64,000 nucleotides of DNA from an uncultured Rhizobiaceae group bacterium (GTDB lineage: Bacteria > Pseudomonadota > Alphaproteobacteria > Rhizobiales > Rhizobiaceae): NCBI GenBank assembly GCA_937930845.1, contig CALHBJ010000001.1, positions 922,379 to 986,378 of the forward strand, read 5' to 3'. The first letter of the stretch is position 1, and each line of letters begins with the position of its first letter. The translations under genes and the position numbers were made by a program. The notes under the pieces were generated by a model. It did no database searches. It was not told the origin of the DNA and was given only the letters and a program-made list of their open reading frames with translations. Below, in pieces: positions 34,561 to 42,600 of the stretch.

Positions 34561-35664
34561 ATGAAAGATATTGGTATTGGCATCGTCGGTGGTGGCTATA
34601 TGGGCAAGGCCCATGCTGTGGCATTCGCCGCCGTTGGGGCGGTGTTCAACACTGCCTTGCGCCCGAAGCTGGAAGTGGTCAGTGCCAGTTCGCCAGAGTC
34701 AGCCGAACGCTATCGCAGGGCCTTCGGTTTCAACCGCGCCGCCCGCGACTGGCGCGACCTTGTGGAGGATCCCAAGGTTGAAGCGGTGGTGATTGCCACG
34801 CCGCAAAGCCTGCACCGGGAGATTGCCGAGGCCGCTTTTGCCCTTGGCAAACCGGTCTTGTGTGAAAAACCAATGGGGGAAACCCTCGCCGATGCCGAGG
34901 CGATTGTGGACGCTGCAAAGCGCAGCGGTTGCGCCAATATGATTGGCTTCAACTATGTGCGCACACCGGCAACGCAATATATTCGCCAACTTGTGAGCGA
35001 TGGTGTCATTGGGGATGTGACATGGTTTCGCGGGGAACATAGCGAAGACTTTTGTGCCGATCCGTTCACACCGGCATCGTGGCGTACGGAAGGTTTAGCC
35101 AATGGCACGATGGGTGACCTCGCCCCCCACATGATCAATGCCGCACGGGCATTGATGGGGCCAATCACAGAAGTGATGGCGGACATTCAAACCGTCCATA
35201 AACAACGTGGCGGCGTTGAAGTCACCAATGATGATCAGGCCCAGATGATGTGCAAATTTGCCAATGGGGCCGATGGTCATTTGTTCTTCAGCCGCATCGC
35301 GACCGGGCGCAAGATGGGCTATGCCTATGAACTGCACGGCACCAAAGGGGCTATCCGGTTTGATCAGGAAGATCAAAATGCGGTGTGGCTCTACACAACA
35401 GATGCGCCCGAAGCCCAGCGCGGGTTTCGCAAAATTCTGACCGGCCCGGCACACCCGGACTATGAACCCTTCTGCCAGGGGCCAGGACATGGCACCGGGT
35501 ATCAGGATCAGATCATCATTGAAGCCCGAGACTTTCTAAAGGCGATAGAAACCGGCGAGCCGATCTATCCCGCGATGGAAGAAGGTCTTGAAATCCACAA
35601 AGTTGTTGCAGCCGCCTGGGCTTCCAACGAAACCAAGCGCTGGCAGAAAGTCGACGCGCGCTGA
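34561..35664 (+). CDS. Gfo/Idh/MocA family oxidoreductase
   Basis: A 367-residue NAD(P)-dependent dehydrogenase. The Rossmann start IGIGIVGGGYMGKAHA (residues 4-19), the conserved VVIATPQSLHREIAEAAF and the catalytic-lysine segment VLCEKPMGETLADAE are complete, followed by the alpha/beta C-terminal domain. Family members oxidise sugars, inositols or other cyclitols. The ATG at 34561 starts the Rossmann strand directly; the frame upstream to 34411 carries the LacI-type operator and is not coding. It is the first gene of a three-gene operon with an IolE-like protein and a second Gfo/Idh enzyme. Confidence 0.93.
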   Translation: MKDIGIGIVGGGYMGKAHAVAFAAVGAVFNTALRPKLEVVSASSPESAERYRRAFGFNRAARDWRDLVEDPKVEAVVIATPQSLHREIAEAAFALGKPVLCEKPMGETLADAEAIVDAAKRSGCANMIGFNYVRTPATQYIRQLVSDGVIGDVTWFRGEHSEDFCADPFTPASWRTEGLANGTMGDLAPHMINAARALMGPITEVMADIQTVHKQRGGVEVTNDDQAQMMCKFANGADGHLFFSRIATGRKMGYAYELHGTKGAIRFDQEDQNAVWLYTTDAPEAQRGFRKILTGPAHPDYEPFCQGPGHGTGYQDQIIIEARDFLKAIETGEPIYPAMEEGLEIHKVVAAAWASNETKRWQKVDAR

Positions 35665-35682
35665 CACGAAAGACCTCTACCG

Positions 35683-36573
35683 ATGACCATAAGCGTTGGA
35701 AACGCGCCCTGTTCCTGGGGCGTTGAATTTGCAGATGACCCCCGCAACCCAAATTGGCGCACCGTTTTGAAAGAAAACCGGGATGCGGGCTACAAGGGCA
35801 TTGAACTGGGGCCGGTTGGCTTCATGCCCGAAGATCCCGGCCAGCTTGCCGAAGCCCTGGATGAGTTTGATCAGGAATTAATTGGCGGCGTTGTGTTTCG
35901 CCCCTTCCACGATGTCGCCCAATGGGATGATGTGCTGGATGGCTCCGTGCGCACCTGCAAGGCATTGAAAGCCCATGGCGCGCAACATCTTGTGCTGATC
36001 GATTCAATTTCCCCCCGCCGGGCACCGACGGCAGGGCGTGTCAGTGAAGCCGAGCAAATGGATGATGGGGAATGGGCGGCCTATCGCGACCGCATCGCCA
36101 CAATTGCGAAAATGGGTTCCCAGGAATACGGCTTGACGGTTGGCATTCATGCCCATGCGGCCGGGTTTATGGACTTTGAACCCGAATTGGAACGCCTGCT
36201 GGATGAAGTCGATTCCAGCATTTTGAAAATCTGTTTTGACACCGGGCACCATTCCTATGCCGGTTTTGACCCGGTGGCATTTATGCACCGTCATATGGAC
36301 CGTATCAGCTACATGCATTTCAAGGACATTGACCCGAAAGTGAAAGCCAGCGCGATTGCAAACCGCACCGGGTTTTATGACGCCTGCGCCCAGGGCATAT
36401 TCTGTAATCTTGGCGATGGTGATGTGGATTTCCCAGCGGTCCGGCAAACCCTGCTTGATGCCGGTTTTAAAGGCTGGTGCACCGTGGAACAGGATTGCGA
36501 TCCGGCTGGCGATACGTCACCGCTGGATGATGCGAAACTGAACCGCACCTATCTGGAATCCATCGGTTTTTAA
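35683..36573 (+). CDS. Sugar phosphate isomerase/epimerase, IolE-like TIM barrel
   Basis: A 296-residue xylose-isomerase-like barrel. The N-terminal NAPCSWGVEFADDP is close to the signature of IolE (2-keto-myo-inositol dehydratase), and metal-site residues appear in GIHAHAAGF, ICFDTGHHSYAGFDP, YMHFKDID and CTVEQDCD. IolE dehydrates 2-keto-inositol after oxidation by a Gfo/Idh inositol dehydrogenase, which fits the flanking genes. The exact polyol is not certain. It starts 18 bp after the first Gfo/Idh gene and ends 10 bp before the second. Confidence 0.88.
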   Translation: MTISVGNAPCSWGVEFADDPRNPNWRTVLKENRDAGYKGIELGPVGFMPEDPGQLAEALDEFDQELIGGVVFRPFHDVAQWDDVLDGSVRTCKALKAHGAQHLVLIDSISPRRAPTAGRVSEAEQMDDGEWAAYRDRIATIAKMGSQEYGLTVGIHAHAAGFMDFEPELERLLDEVDSSILKICFDTGHHSYAGFDPVAFMHRHMDRISYMHFKDIDPKVKASAIANRTGFYDACAQGIFCNLGDGDVDFPAVRQTLLDAGFKGWCTVEQDCDPAGDTSPLDDAKLNRTYLESIGF

Positions 36574-36583
36574 GGACACGACC

Positions 36584-37741
36584 ATGACCAAACTCAACTG
36601 GGGAATGATAGGTGGTGGGGAAGGCAGTCAGATCGGGCCTGCCCACCGTTTGGGTTCCGGCCTTGATGGCGCTTTCGCATTTGCAGCAGGTGCCCTTGAC
36701 CACGACCCCGCTGCGGGGCGCGCCTATGCCCAGCGGCTGGGTATTGCTACCGACCGCGCTTACGGCAATTGGCAGGAAATGCTTGCAGGTGAATCGGCAC
36801 GCGACGACCGCATTGACCTGGTAACAGTGGCCACGCCCAATTCCACCCACTTTGAAATCACCAAATCCTTTCTGGAAGCTGGGTTCAACGTGCTGTGCGA
36901 AAAGCCCATGACGATGACCGTCGAGGAAGGCGAAGAGATTGTTAAAATTGCCGCCGCAAACGGGCAAATCTGCGCAGTCAATTACGGCTATACCGGCTAT
37001 TCCCTTGTGCGCCACATGCGCGCCATGGTGGCGCGCGGCGACCTGGGCGCTGTCCGACTTGTGGTTGCGGAATTTTCCCACGGCCACCATGCAGATGCCG
37101 CAGATGCCGACAATCCACGGGTTCGCTGGCGCTATGATCCGGCACAGGCGGGTGTTTCTGCACAATTCGCCGATTGCGGCATCCACGCTTTGCACATGGC
37201 ATCTTTCGTGACAGGCCAGGAAGTGGCCCGCCTTTCCGCTGACTTTGCCTCGACGCTTGAAAGCCGCGAGTTGGAAGACGATGCCATGGTGAACTTCCGC
37301 ATGGACAATGGAATTGTGGGACGGTTGTGGACCTCGTCGGTTGCCGTTGGTCGCATGCATGGCCTCACCATTCAGGTGTTTGGCGAAAAAGGCGGTCTGC
37401 GCTGGGCCCAGGAACAGCCTAACCAGCTCTTCTGGACCCCAACAGGTGGCCGCAATCAGATCATTGAGCGCGGCGAAGCCAATCTGTCTCCGGAAGCGGA
37501 TCGCGCCAGCCGCGTCACCATCGGCCATGCCGAGGGCATGCCACTGGCATTTGCCAATATTTATTCGGATCTGGCGGAGGTCATTGCCGCGCGCAAGGAA
37601 GGCCGCGATGCCGACCCTGCTGCCGATCTGTATCCACGAGCTGAAGACGGATTGCGTTCCATGGCCGCCGTGCATCAGGCGGTTGCATCAGCGAAGTCCG
37701 GCAGTGCCTGGGTCGATGCGCGCCCGCCGATGTTTCGCTAA
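36584..37741 (+). CDS. Gfo/Idh/MocA family oxidoreductase
   Basis: A 385-residue dehydrogenase and the third gene of the LacI-operator operon. It shows a Rossmann start LNWGMIGGGEGSQIGPAHR, a LVTVATPNSTHFEIT strand and the catalytic segment VLCEKPMTMTVEEGEEIV. The insertion after the Rossmann loop (GEGSQIGPAHRLGS) is typical of the longer sugar/inositol dehydrogenase subgroup. With the IolE-like barrel it could carry out successive oxidation and epimerisation steps on a cyclitol or sugar acid (inference). It ends 91 bp before the BadI gene. Confidence 0.92.
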   Translation: MTKLNWGMIGGGEGSQIGPAHRLGSGLDGAFAFAAGALDHDPAAGRAYAQRLGIATDRAYGNWQEMLAGESARDDRIDLVTVATPNSTHFEITKSFLEAGFNVLCEKPMTMTVEEGEEIVKIAAANGQICAVNYGYTGYSLVRHMRAMVARGDLGAVRLVVAEFSHGHHADAADADNPRVRWRYDPAQAGVSAQFADCGIHALHMASFVTGQEVARLSADFASTLESRELEDDAMVNFRMDNGIVGRLWTSSVAVGRMHGLTIQVFGEKGGLRWAQEQPNQLFWTPTGGRNQIIERGEANLSPEADRASRVTIGHAEGMPLAFANIYSDLAEVIAARKEGRDADPAADLYPRAEDGLRSMAAVHQAVASAKSGSAWVDARPPMFR

Positions 37742-37832
37742 GGCCCAACACATTGTAGTGTGTGGCGATCACGGCGGATGCGGCGGTTGACGGTCCAGCA
37801 GTCCGTCACCAGATCGGGAGGTTAACTGACCC

Positions 37833-38606
37833 ATGAAGTTTGAAGATATCACCTATGATGTGCGTGCTTCATCAGCATGGATCTCCATCAACCGACCGGA
37901 AAAATACAACGCTTTTCGGGGCAAGACCTGTGAAGAATTGATCCAGGCGATCACGTTGGCCAGCTGGGATAAGTCCATTGCTGCCATCGTTCTCACGGGT
38001 GCTGGAGAAAAAGCATTTTGCACCGGCGGCGACCAAACCGCCCATGATGGCGGCTATGACGGGCGCGGCATTATCGGGCTGCCGGTGGAAGAGCTGCAAA
38101 CCGCCATTCGGGACGCTCCCAAGCCGGTCATTGCGCGGGTCAACGGCTATGCAATTGGCGGCGGCAATGTGCTTGTCACCTGTTGCGATCTTGCCATTGC
38201 GGCGGACACGGCAATATTTGGCCAAGTCGGTCCAAAAGTCGGCTCTGTCGACCCCGGATTTGGCACAGCCCTGCTGGCACGCACGGTTGGTGAGAAAAAA
38301 GCCCGGGAAATCTGGATGCTGTGCCGCAGGTACAGCGCCCAGGAAGCCCTGGACATGGGATTGATCAACACCGTCGTTCCAATCGAAAATCTGGATGCGG
38401 AAGTTGAGAAATGGTGTCTGGAAATTGCCGCTCTTAGCCCAACGGCCATTGCAATTGCCAAACGGTCTTTCAATCTGGATTCAGAATCGATCAGAGGCAT
38501 TTCCGGCATGGGAATGCAGGCTTTGAGCCTGTTCTACGAAACGGAAGAATCGAAAGAGGGCGTGAATGCATTTCTTGAAAAGCGAAAGCCTAATTTCAGA
38601 AAATAG
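37833..38606 (+). CDS. badI: 2-ketocyclohexanecarboxyl-CoA hydrolase (BadI)
   Basis: A 257-residue crotonase of the BadI/MenB branch. It carries RPEKYNAFRGKTCEELI, the BadI/MenB FCTGGDQ oxyanion segment, then GRGIIGLPVEELQTAIRD, YAIGGGNVL, GQVGPKVGSVDPGFG and an ESKEGVNAFLEKRKPNFRK tail. These match my memory of Rhodopseudomonas BadI along most of the length. BadI opens the ring of 2-ketocyclohexane-1-carboxyl-CoA to pimelyl-CoA. GGGAGG lies 13 bp before the ATG. No other benzoate or cyclohexanecarboxylate gene is near, so it is an orphan step here. It ends 5 bp before the convergent cyclase gene, and AAATAG-TTCGG-CTATTT straddles the junction as a weak hairpin. Confidence 0.85.
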   Translation: MKFEDITYDVRASSAWISINRPEKYNAFRGKTCEELIQAITLASWDKSIAAIVLTGAGEKAFCTGGDQTAHDGGYDGRGIIGLPVEELQTAIRDAPKPVIARVNGYAIGGGNVLVTCCDLAIAADTAIFGQVGPKVGSVDPGFGTALLARTVGEKKAREIWMLCRRYSAQEALDMGLINTVVPIENLDAEVEKWCLEIAALSPTAIAIAKRSFNLDSESIRGISGMGMQALSLFYETEESKEGVNAFLEKRKPNFRK

Positions 38607-38611
38607 TTCGG

Positions 38612-40858
38612 CTATTTCGATGTGGCAGTGTAGACACCGTCCCAGTCCCGGCCCGGAGGGTTCTGCTGGAATTCCAGCATGCGGGTTTCATAAATGAACA
38701 GATAGGCATCAATATCGATGTTAAGTGCGTCAGCCTGTTCGCGCACCAGATCAAGCAATGCTGCAGCAGATTCCCAATCCTGCGCCCGATATTTGGCCAG
38801 CATGGAACCGTTCAAGTCATTCAGCTTGGAGAATTGGGGATCGGCGAAGAGTTTTTCATCGCCAAACAATCCAAATATAGTTTCAGGTTCCTGCTTGCCT
38901 TTTACCCGTATCTGGTCGATTTCCAGCGTTGCAAATTCCTCAATGATCAGTTGTGCAGTGGCCTGCCCCAATACGATGGGCACGCCATAGGGTTTTGATT
39001 GCCCTTCCAGCCGCGAAGCCAGATTCACCGCGTCACCCAGGCAGGTGTAGTCGAAGCGGTCTTCACTGCCCATATTACCCACCACGCAGGCGCCGGAATT
39101 GATGCCGATGCCAATATTGATTTCATGGAATGGCAGATCAGGGTCCATTTGGCCGGAATGATACAGTTCCGCATTTTCCTTGTTGAGCTTGTCGACAGCA
39201 GCAAACATGTCGAGGGCGGCCAGGCATGCCGAGCGGCCATGCGGTTCGTGGGGCACGGGCGCATTCCAGAACGCCATCACGGCATCGCCCATGAACTTAT
39301 CAATCGTACCGTCATATTTGAGAATGGACCGGGAAAGAGCCGTCAGAAACTGGTTCATCAATTCGGTCAGGCCCTGGGGATTGTCCTTATAACTTTCCGA
39401 AATGGCGGTGAACCCGCGCACGTCTGAAAACAGAATACTGAGATCGCGTGTCTCGCCGCCAAGGGTCAACCCTTCCGGCTTATCGGCAAGCTCGCTTACC
39501 AGCGCGGGCGAAACATATTGACCAAACGCACTGCGGATTTCGCGGCGTTTGCGCTCCTCGCGCAGGTAATTAAAGGTCGCCAGAATGATGAAGATGATCA
39601 CAACCGTAAATGTCGGCAACACGGGGTCGATCAGCATTCGCTTTTGATCGAAGGCGAGATAGGACACCGCCAGGAACAGGGCGATGATTGCCGATGCCCC
39701 CACGAACGACCAGGCAGCGCCGAGAAATGGCACAAGTATGATTGCCAGAAGTCCAATGATCAAAATGGTGCCGACTTCCAGATCAAAGGCGAAACTGGGG
39801 CGCACCAACATCTGGTTGGACAGAATATTTTCCAGCACCTGGGCATGGATTTCCACCCCGGCCATCTGATAGCCCATGGGGCTGTCGCGATAGTCTTCCA
39901 AGCCGATGGCGGAGGTGCCGACAAGGACCAGATGCCCCCGCAGGCGGGCCGGGTCCAGCTTATCTTCCAACACGTCCAGCGCCGAGACGAAACGCCCCGG
40001 CACCGTGTTGCTGAAATAGGGCCAGACCGACCCGGATGCGTCAGTTGGGACAAATGTGCGGCCAATGGAAATGCCGGTCAGACCATATCGGTTGTAGCGG
40101 GCGGCAAATGCAGGACCACCAGTGGCGACACGCAACATTTCGGTCGTGAGTGCCAGTCGCAATTTTTCCTGAACGAGAAACACCAGCGGCACTTTTCTGA
40201 AAATGCCATCGGGAGCCGGCGATACCGTAAACACCCCTCGCCCAAGAGCAGCCTCTTCCAGTTCCGGCCTGTTTTGCAGCAATGGTGGAATAGGGGTTAG
40301 AAAGGTCTTGGGATCCCTGCCGATATCCGGCCCCACAAAACTGCTGGGCGTGTCCTTGAGTTTGACCTCGTCCAAACCCTCCGCATAGCGGTTTTCGCGA
40401 ATCCCGGTCTGGCCAAGCACAACCCGGGCACGGCCAATAGATTGGGCAAAGACAGAATCACTCGATGGCAGGGCCTTTAGGGATTCCCGTATCTCAGCGC
40501 TGAGCGATTTGTTGTCTTCGGCAATCCGGTCTGGAGATAATCGGTCTTGTTCTGAAAACACGATATCGAAGCCGGTTGTGACCACACCTGCCGCACTTAG
40601 TTTATCAACCAGTTCGGCCATTTTCGTGCGCGGCCAGGGCCACTGCCCGACCTTGCGAATACTGGCTTCATCGATGTCGAGAATGGCCACAGGCACCGGC
40701 GTATAGGGGCGCGGCTTTATGCGCTGATACAGGTCAAACGACTGGGCGCGGGCAACTTCCAATATGGTGGGATCAATAATTCGCAGTGCGATCAATCCGA
40801 AGAGGACGACCAGTGCAACCAACCTGCCCAATCCAATTTTTCTCACAGCGATGCCCAA
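38612..40858 (-). CDS. CHASE2-domain adenylate cyclase
   Basis: A 748-residue membrane protein. A first helix (about 10-28) is followed by a periplasmic CHASE2 sensor (about 35-330: VAILDIDEASIRKVGQWPWPR is its hallmark, given here as VAILDIDEASIRKVG and QWPWPR). Three more helices (about 350-430) precede a class III cyclase domain. The domain has the metal aspartates in LFSDVRGFTAIS and DKFMGDAVMAFW, and LGDAVNLASRLEG with the Asn and Arg. It should convert ATP to cAMP on an extracellular or periplasmic signal. It is divergent from the type I secretion operon, with a 314-bp gap. Confidence 0.93.
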   Translation of the reverse strand: MGIAVRKIGLGRLVALVVLFGLIALRIIDPTILEVARAQSFDLYQRIKPRPYTPVPVAILDIDEASIRKVGQWPWPRTKMAELVDKLSAAGVVTTGFDIVFSEQDRLSPDRIAEDNKSLSAEIRESLKALPSSDSVFAQSIGRARVVLGQTGIRENRYAEGLDEVKLKDTPSSFVGPDIGRDPKTFLTPIPPLLQNRPELEEAALGRGVFTVSPAPDGIFRKVPLVFLVQEKLRLALTTEMLRVATGGPAFAARYNRYGLTGISIGRTFVPTDASGSVWPYFSNTVPGRFVSALDVLEDKLDPARLRGHLVLVGTSAIGLEDYRDSPMGYQMAGVEIHAQVLENILSNQMLVRPSFAFDLEVGTILIIGLLAIILVPFLGAAWSFVGASAIIALFLAVSYLAFDQKRMLIDPVLPTFTVVIIFIILATFNYLREERKRREIRSAFGQYVSPALVSELADKPEGLTLGGETRDLSILFSDVRGFTAISESYKDNPQGLTELMNQFLTALSRSILKYDGTIDKFMGDAVMAFWNAPVPHEPHGRSACLAALDMFAAVDKLNKENAELYHSGQMDPDLPFHEINIGIGINSGACVVGNMGSEDRFDYTCLGDAVNLASRLEGQSKPYGVPIVLGQATAQLIIEEFATLEIDQIRVKGKQEPETIFGLFGDEKLFADPQFSKLNDLNGSMLAKYRAQDWESAAALLDLVREQADALNIDIDAYLFIYETRMLEFQQNPPGRDWDGVYTATSK

Positions 40859-41172
40859 AACTCAGTTCAATGCGGCGACAGTAGAAGCAGATTCCAAAAA
40901 GACAAGTATGCAATTCCTGTTAACTATAAACTTCTATCCGCTTTCAAATATTATCCTGGTGTGGTACTGGCTAATCGTGATGGGAAGCGTGTGGGGCGCA
41001 CCGTGTTACCTTCCTTTGCGTAATGTAAGGTGTTGTATTTTCGGCAGATACACACGAATAGTATTTTGGGAGCCTTGGAAAAAATGTACACGCTTCGCTG
41101 GATGACTGTCCGCGAAACGGTTTCAGATTTTCAAATCTGATTGTATACATTTCCATTGTTGTGAGCTGCGCG
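40859..41172. other. Intergenic region between cyclase and secretion operon
   Basis: This 314-bp divergent region is AT-rich compared with its neighbours and must hold both promoters. No convincing small gene is seen. The one clear element is the palindrome at 41123-41140. Several AT-rich -10-like stretches exist, but none can be paired with a -35 box with confidence. Confidence 0.5.
41123..41140. promoter_or_regulatory. Palindrome before the type I secretion operon
   Basis: TCAGATTT-TC-AAATCTGA is a perfect 8-bp dyad with a 2-base centre, 32 bp upstream of the TolC-like start. It is compact enough to be a protein-binding site and lacks the T-run of a terminator. The binding protein is unknown. 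Confidence 0.4.
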
Positions 41173-42558
41173 ATGTCAAATTGGTTGTTGTCTGTAACAG
41201 TTGCTGCAGGTGTGTTGATCACGCCGATTGGCGCAAATGCGATGTCGTTGCGGGAGGCAATCGACACGGCTGTTAAGACCAATCCGCGCATTGCCGCTGC
41301 CCAGGCAAGTCGCCGGGCAACCGATAAGGTTTTGGATCAGGCAACCGGCCGGTATTTTCCAGAAGTCGATTTGAGCGCGGACTTTGGTGCCGAACGGGTC
41401 GACCGGCCTGAGGGGTTTGGTCCGCTGGTGAACGACCGCTGGCGCAATCGCCGCAAGGCATCGATTAACATTCGGCAAATCCTGTTTGATGGCTGGGACC
41501 GGGCCAATGATGTGTATCAGTCCCAGGCGCGCATTTCGGCGGCAGCCCAAAAAGTGATGGCACGGTCAGAAACCATCGCCCTCAATGTTGTCGAAGCCTA
41601 TATTGATGCCGTGCGCCATGACCACCTCATCAAGCTCGCCAATGCGAATGTGAACCGTCACCGCAAATTGCTGACACTGGTGCAGGCCCGTGTGGAGGGC
41701 GGCAAGAATTCCGAGGGCGATTTGAACCAGACCCGTGAGCGTTTGGAAGCAGCCAAGGCCCTGGTGGCTCAAATCAAGATCGCCCGGAACACGGCCTATG
41801 CCAAATTCAAGGAAGCCGTTGGCGTTTCCCCAAGAAGGCTTGGCAAGGTCGACCTTCCCCGTTTGGGATACCGGACATCGGATGGTGCCGTGCGCATGGC
41901 AATCGACAAGAACCCACGGCTTGCCGCCTTGCGGGCGGAAGTTGATGTGGCGGGCTTCCGCAAGGACCAATTTAAATCATCCTTGTATCCCATCGTTGCC
42001 CTTGAAGGCAGTGCCTCTCGCGGCGAAGATCTCGATGGCACCCCTGGCCGGTCGAATGAAGTTCGGGGAATGGTCACCATGAGATGGCGTCTGTTTGACG
42101 GGGGCATTCGCGAAGCGCGTGTGGCTGAACTGACCGAACGGGAATATGAAAAAGTAGCCGAATATGACACGCTGGTGCGTTCGGTCACCGAACAGATTGA
42201 AAGTGCCTGGACACGTGTTGTCGATGGCCGCGTTCAGGTTAAGGCTTTGACCAATCAGTTGAAGCAGACCCAGCGCGTATTGGCCGCCTATCGACGCGAA
42301 TATGAAGCTGACAAACGTAGCTTGCTGGATGTGCTGGATGCCGAGAACTCGCGCTTTGCCAGCGAATTCGAATTGTCGAATGTGCGGGCCATTCGCCGCT
42401 TCTCCGCCTATCAGCTTATTGCCAGCACAGGCCGCTTGCTGCACACTTTCAAGGTGGAGAAACCGGCTGGCACGCATGATGCACCGTCAGACGTGCGGAT
42501 CTTCTCAAAGAAAAACTTGAGGCGGGCATTTTCCATTCCTTCATTGCGGCAGGACTAA
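41173..42558 (+). CDS. TolC family outer-membrane protein of a type I secretion system
   Basis: A 461-residue protein with a signal peptide (cleavage near residue 23, GANA/MS). The two TolC-like repeats begin LREAIDTAVKTNPRIAAAQA and, in the second half, VRMAIDKNPRLAALRAEVDVAG, each followed by beta-strand and long coiled helical segments. It should form the outer-membrane channel for export of the adhesin encoded downstream. GTG at 41161 is in frame, but the ATG at 41173 begins the signal peptide. A short spacer (42 bp) leads to the ABC transporter gene. Confidence 0.92.
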   Translation: MSNWLLSVTVAAGVLITPIGANAMSLREAIDTAVKTNPRIAAAQASRRATDKVLDQATGRYFPEVDLSADFGAERVDRPEGFGPLVNDRWRNRRKASINIRQILFDGWDRANDVYQSQARISAAAQKVMARSETIALNVVEAYIDAVRHDHLIKLANANVNRHRKLLTLVQARVEGGKNSEGDLNQTRERLEAAKALVAQIKIARNTAYAKFKEAVGVSPRRLGKVDLPRLGYRTSDGAVRMAIDKNPRLAALRAEVDVAGFRKDQFKSSLYPIVALEGSASRGEDLDGTPGRSNEVRGMVTMRWRLFDGGIREARVAELTEREYEKVAEYDTLVRSVTEQIESAWTRVVDGRVQVKALTNQLKQTQRVLAAYRREYEADKRSLLDVLDAENSRFASEFELSNVRAIRRFSAYQLIASTGRLLHTFKVEKPAGTHDAPSDVRIFSKKNLRRAFSIPSLRQD

Positions 42559-42600
42559 CCATCCAACGGAATTGCGCTCCCGAATAAACAGGGACACCAC

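Noticed and set aside
34326..34583. 86-residue N-terminal extension of the FAD/decarboxylase-like protein
   Set aside because: It is not Rossmann-like and overlaps the LacI-type operator and start of the divergent operon; a TTG with a strong ribosome-binding site at 34325 fits better.
36467..37675. Long minus-strand open frame (402 codons)
   Set aside because: It is antisense to the second Gfo/Idh gene and the end of the IolE-like gene, and its translation is low-complexity and His/Cys-rich without domains.
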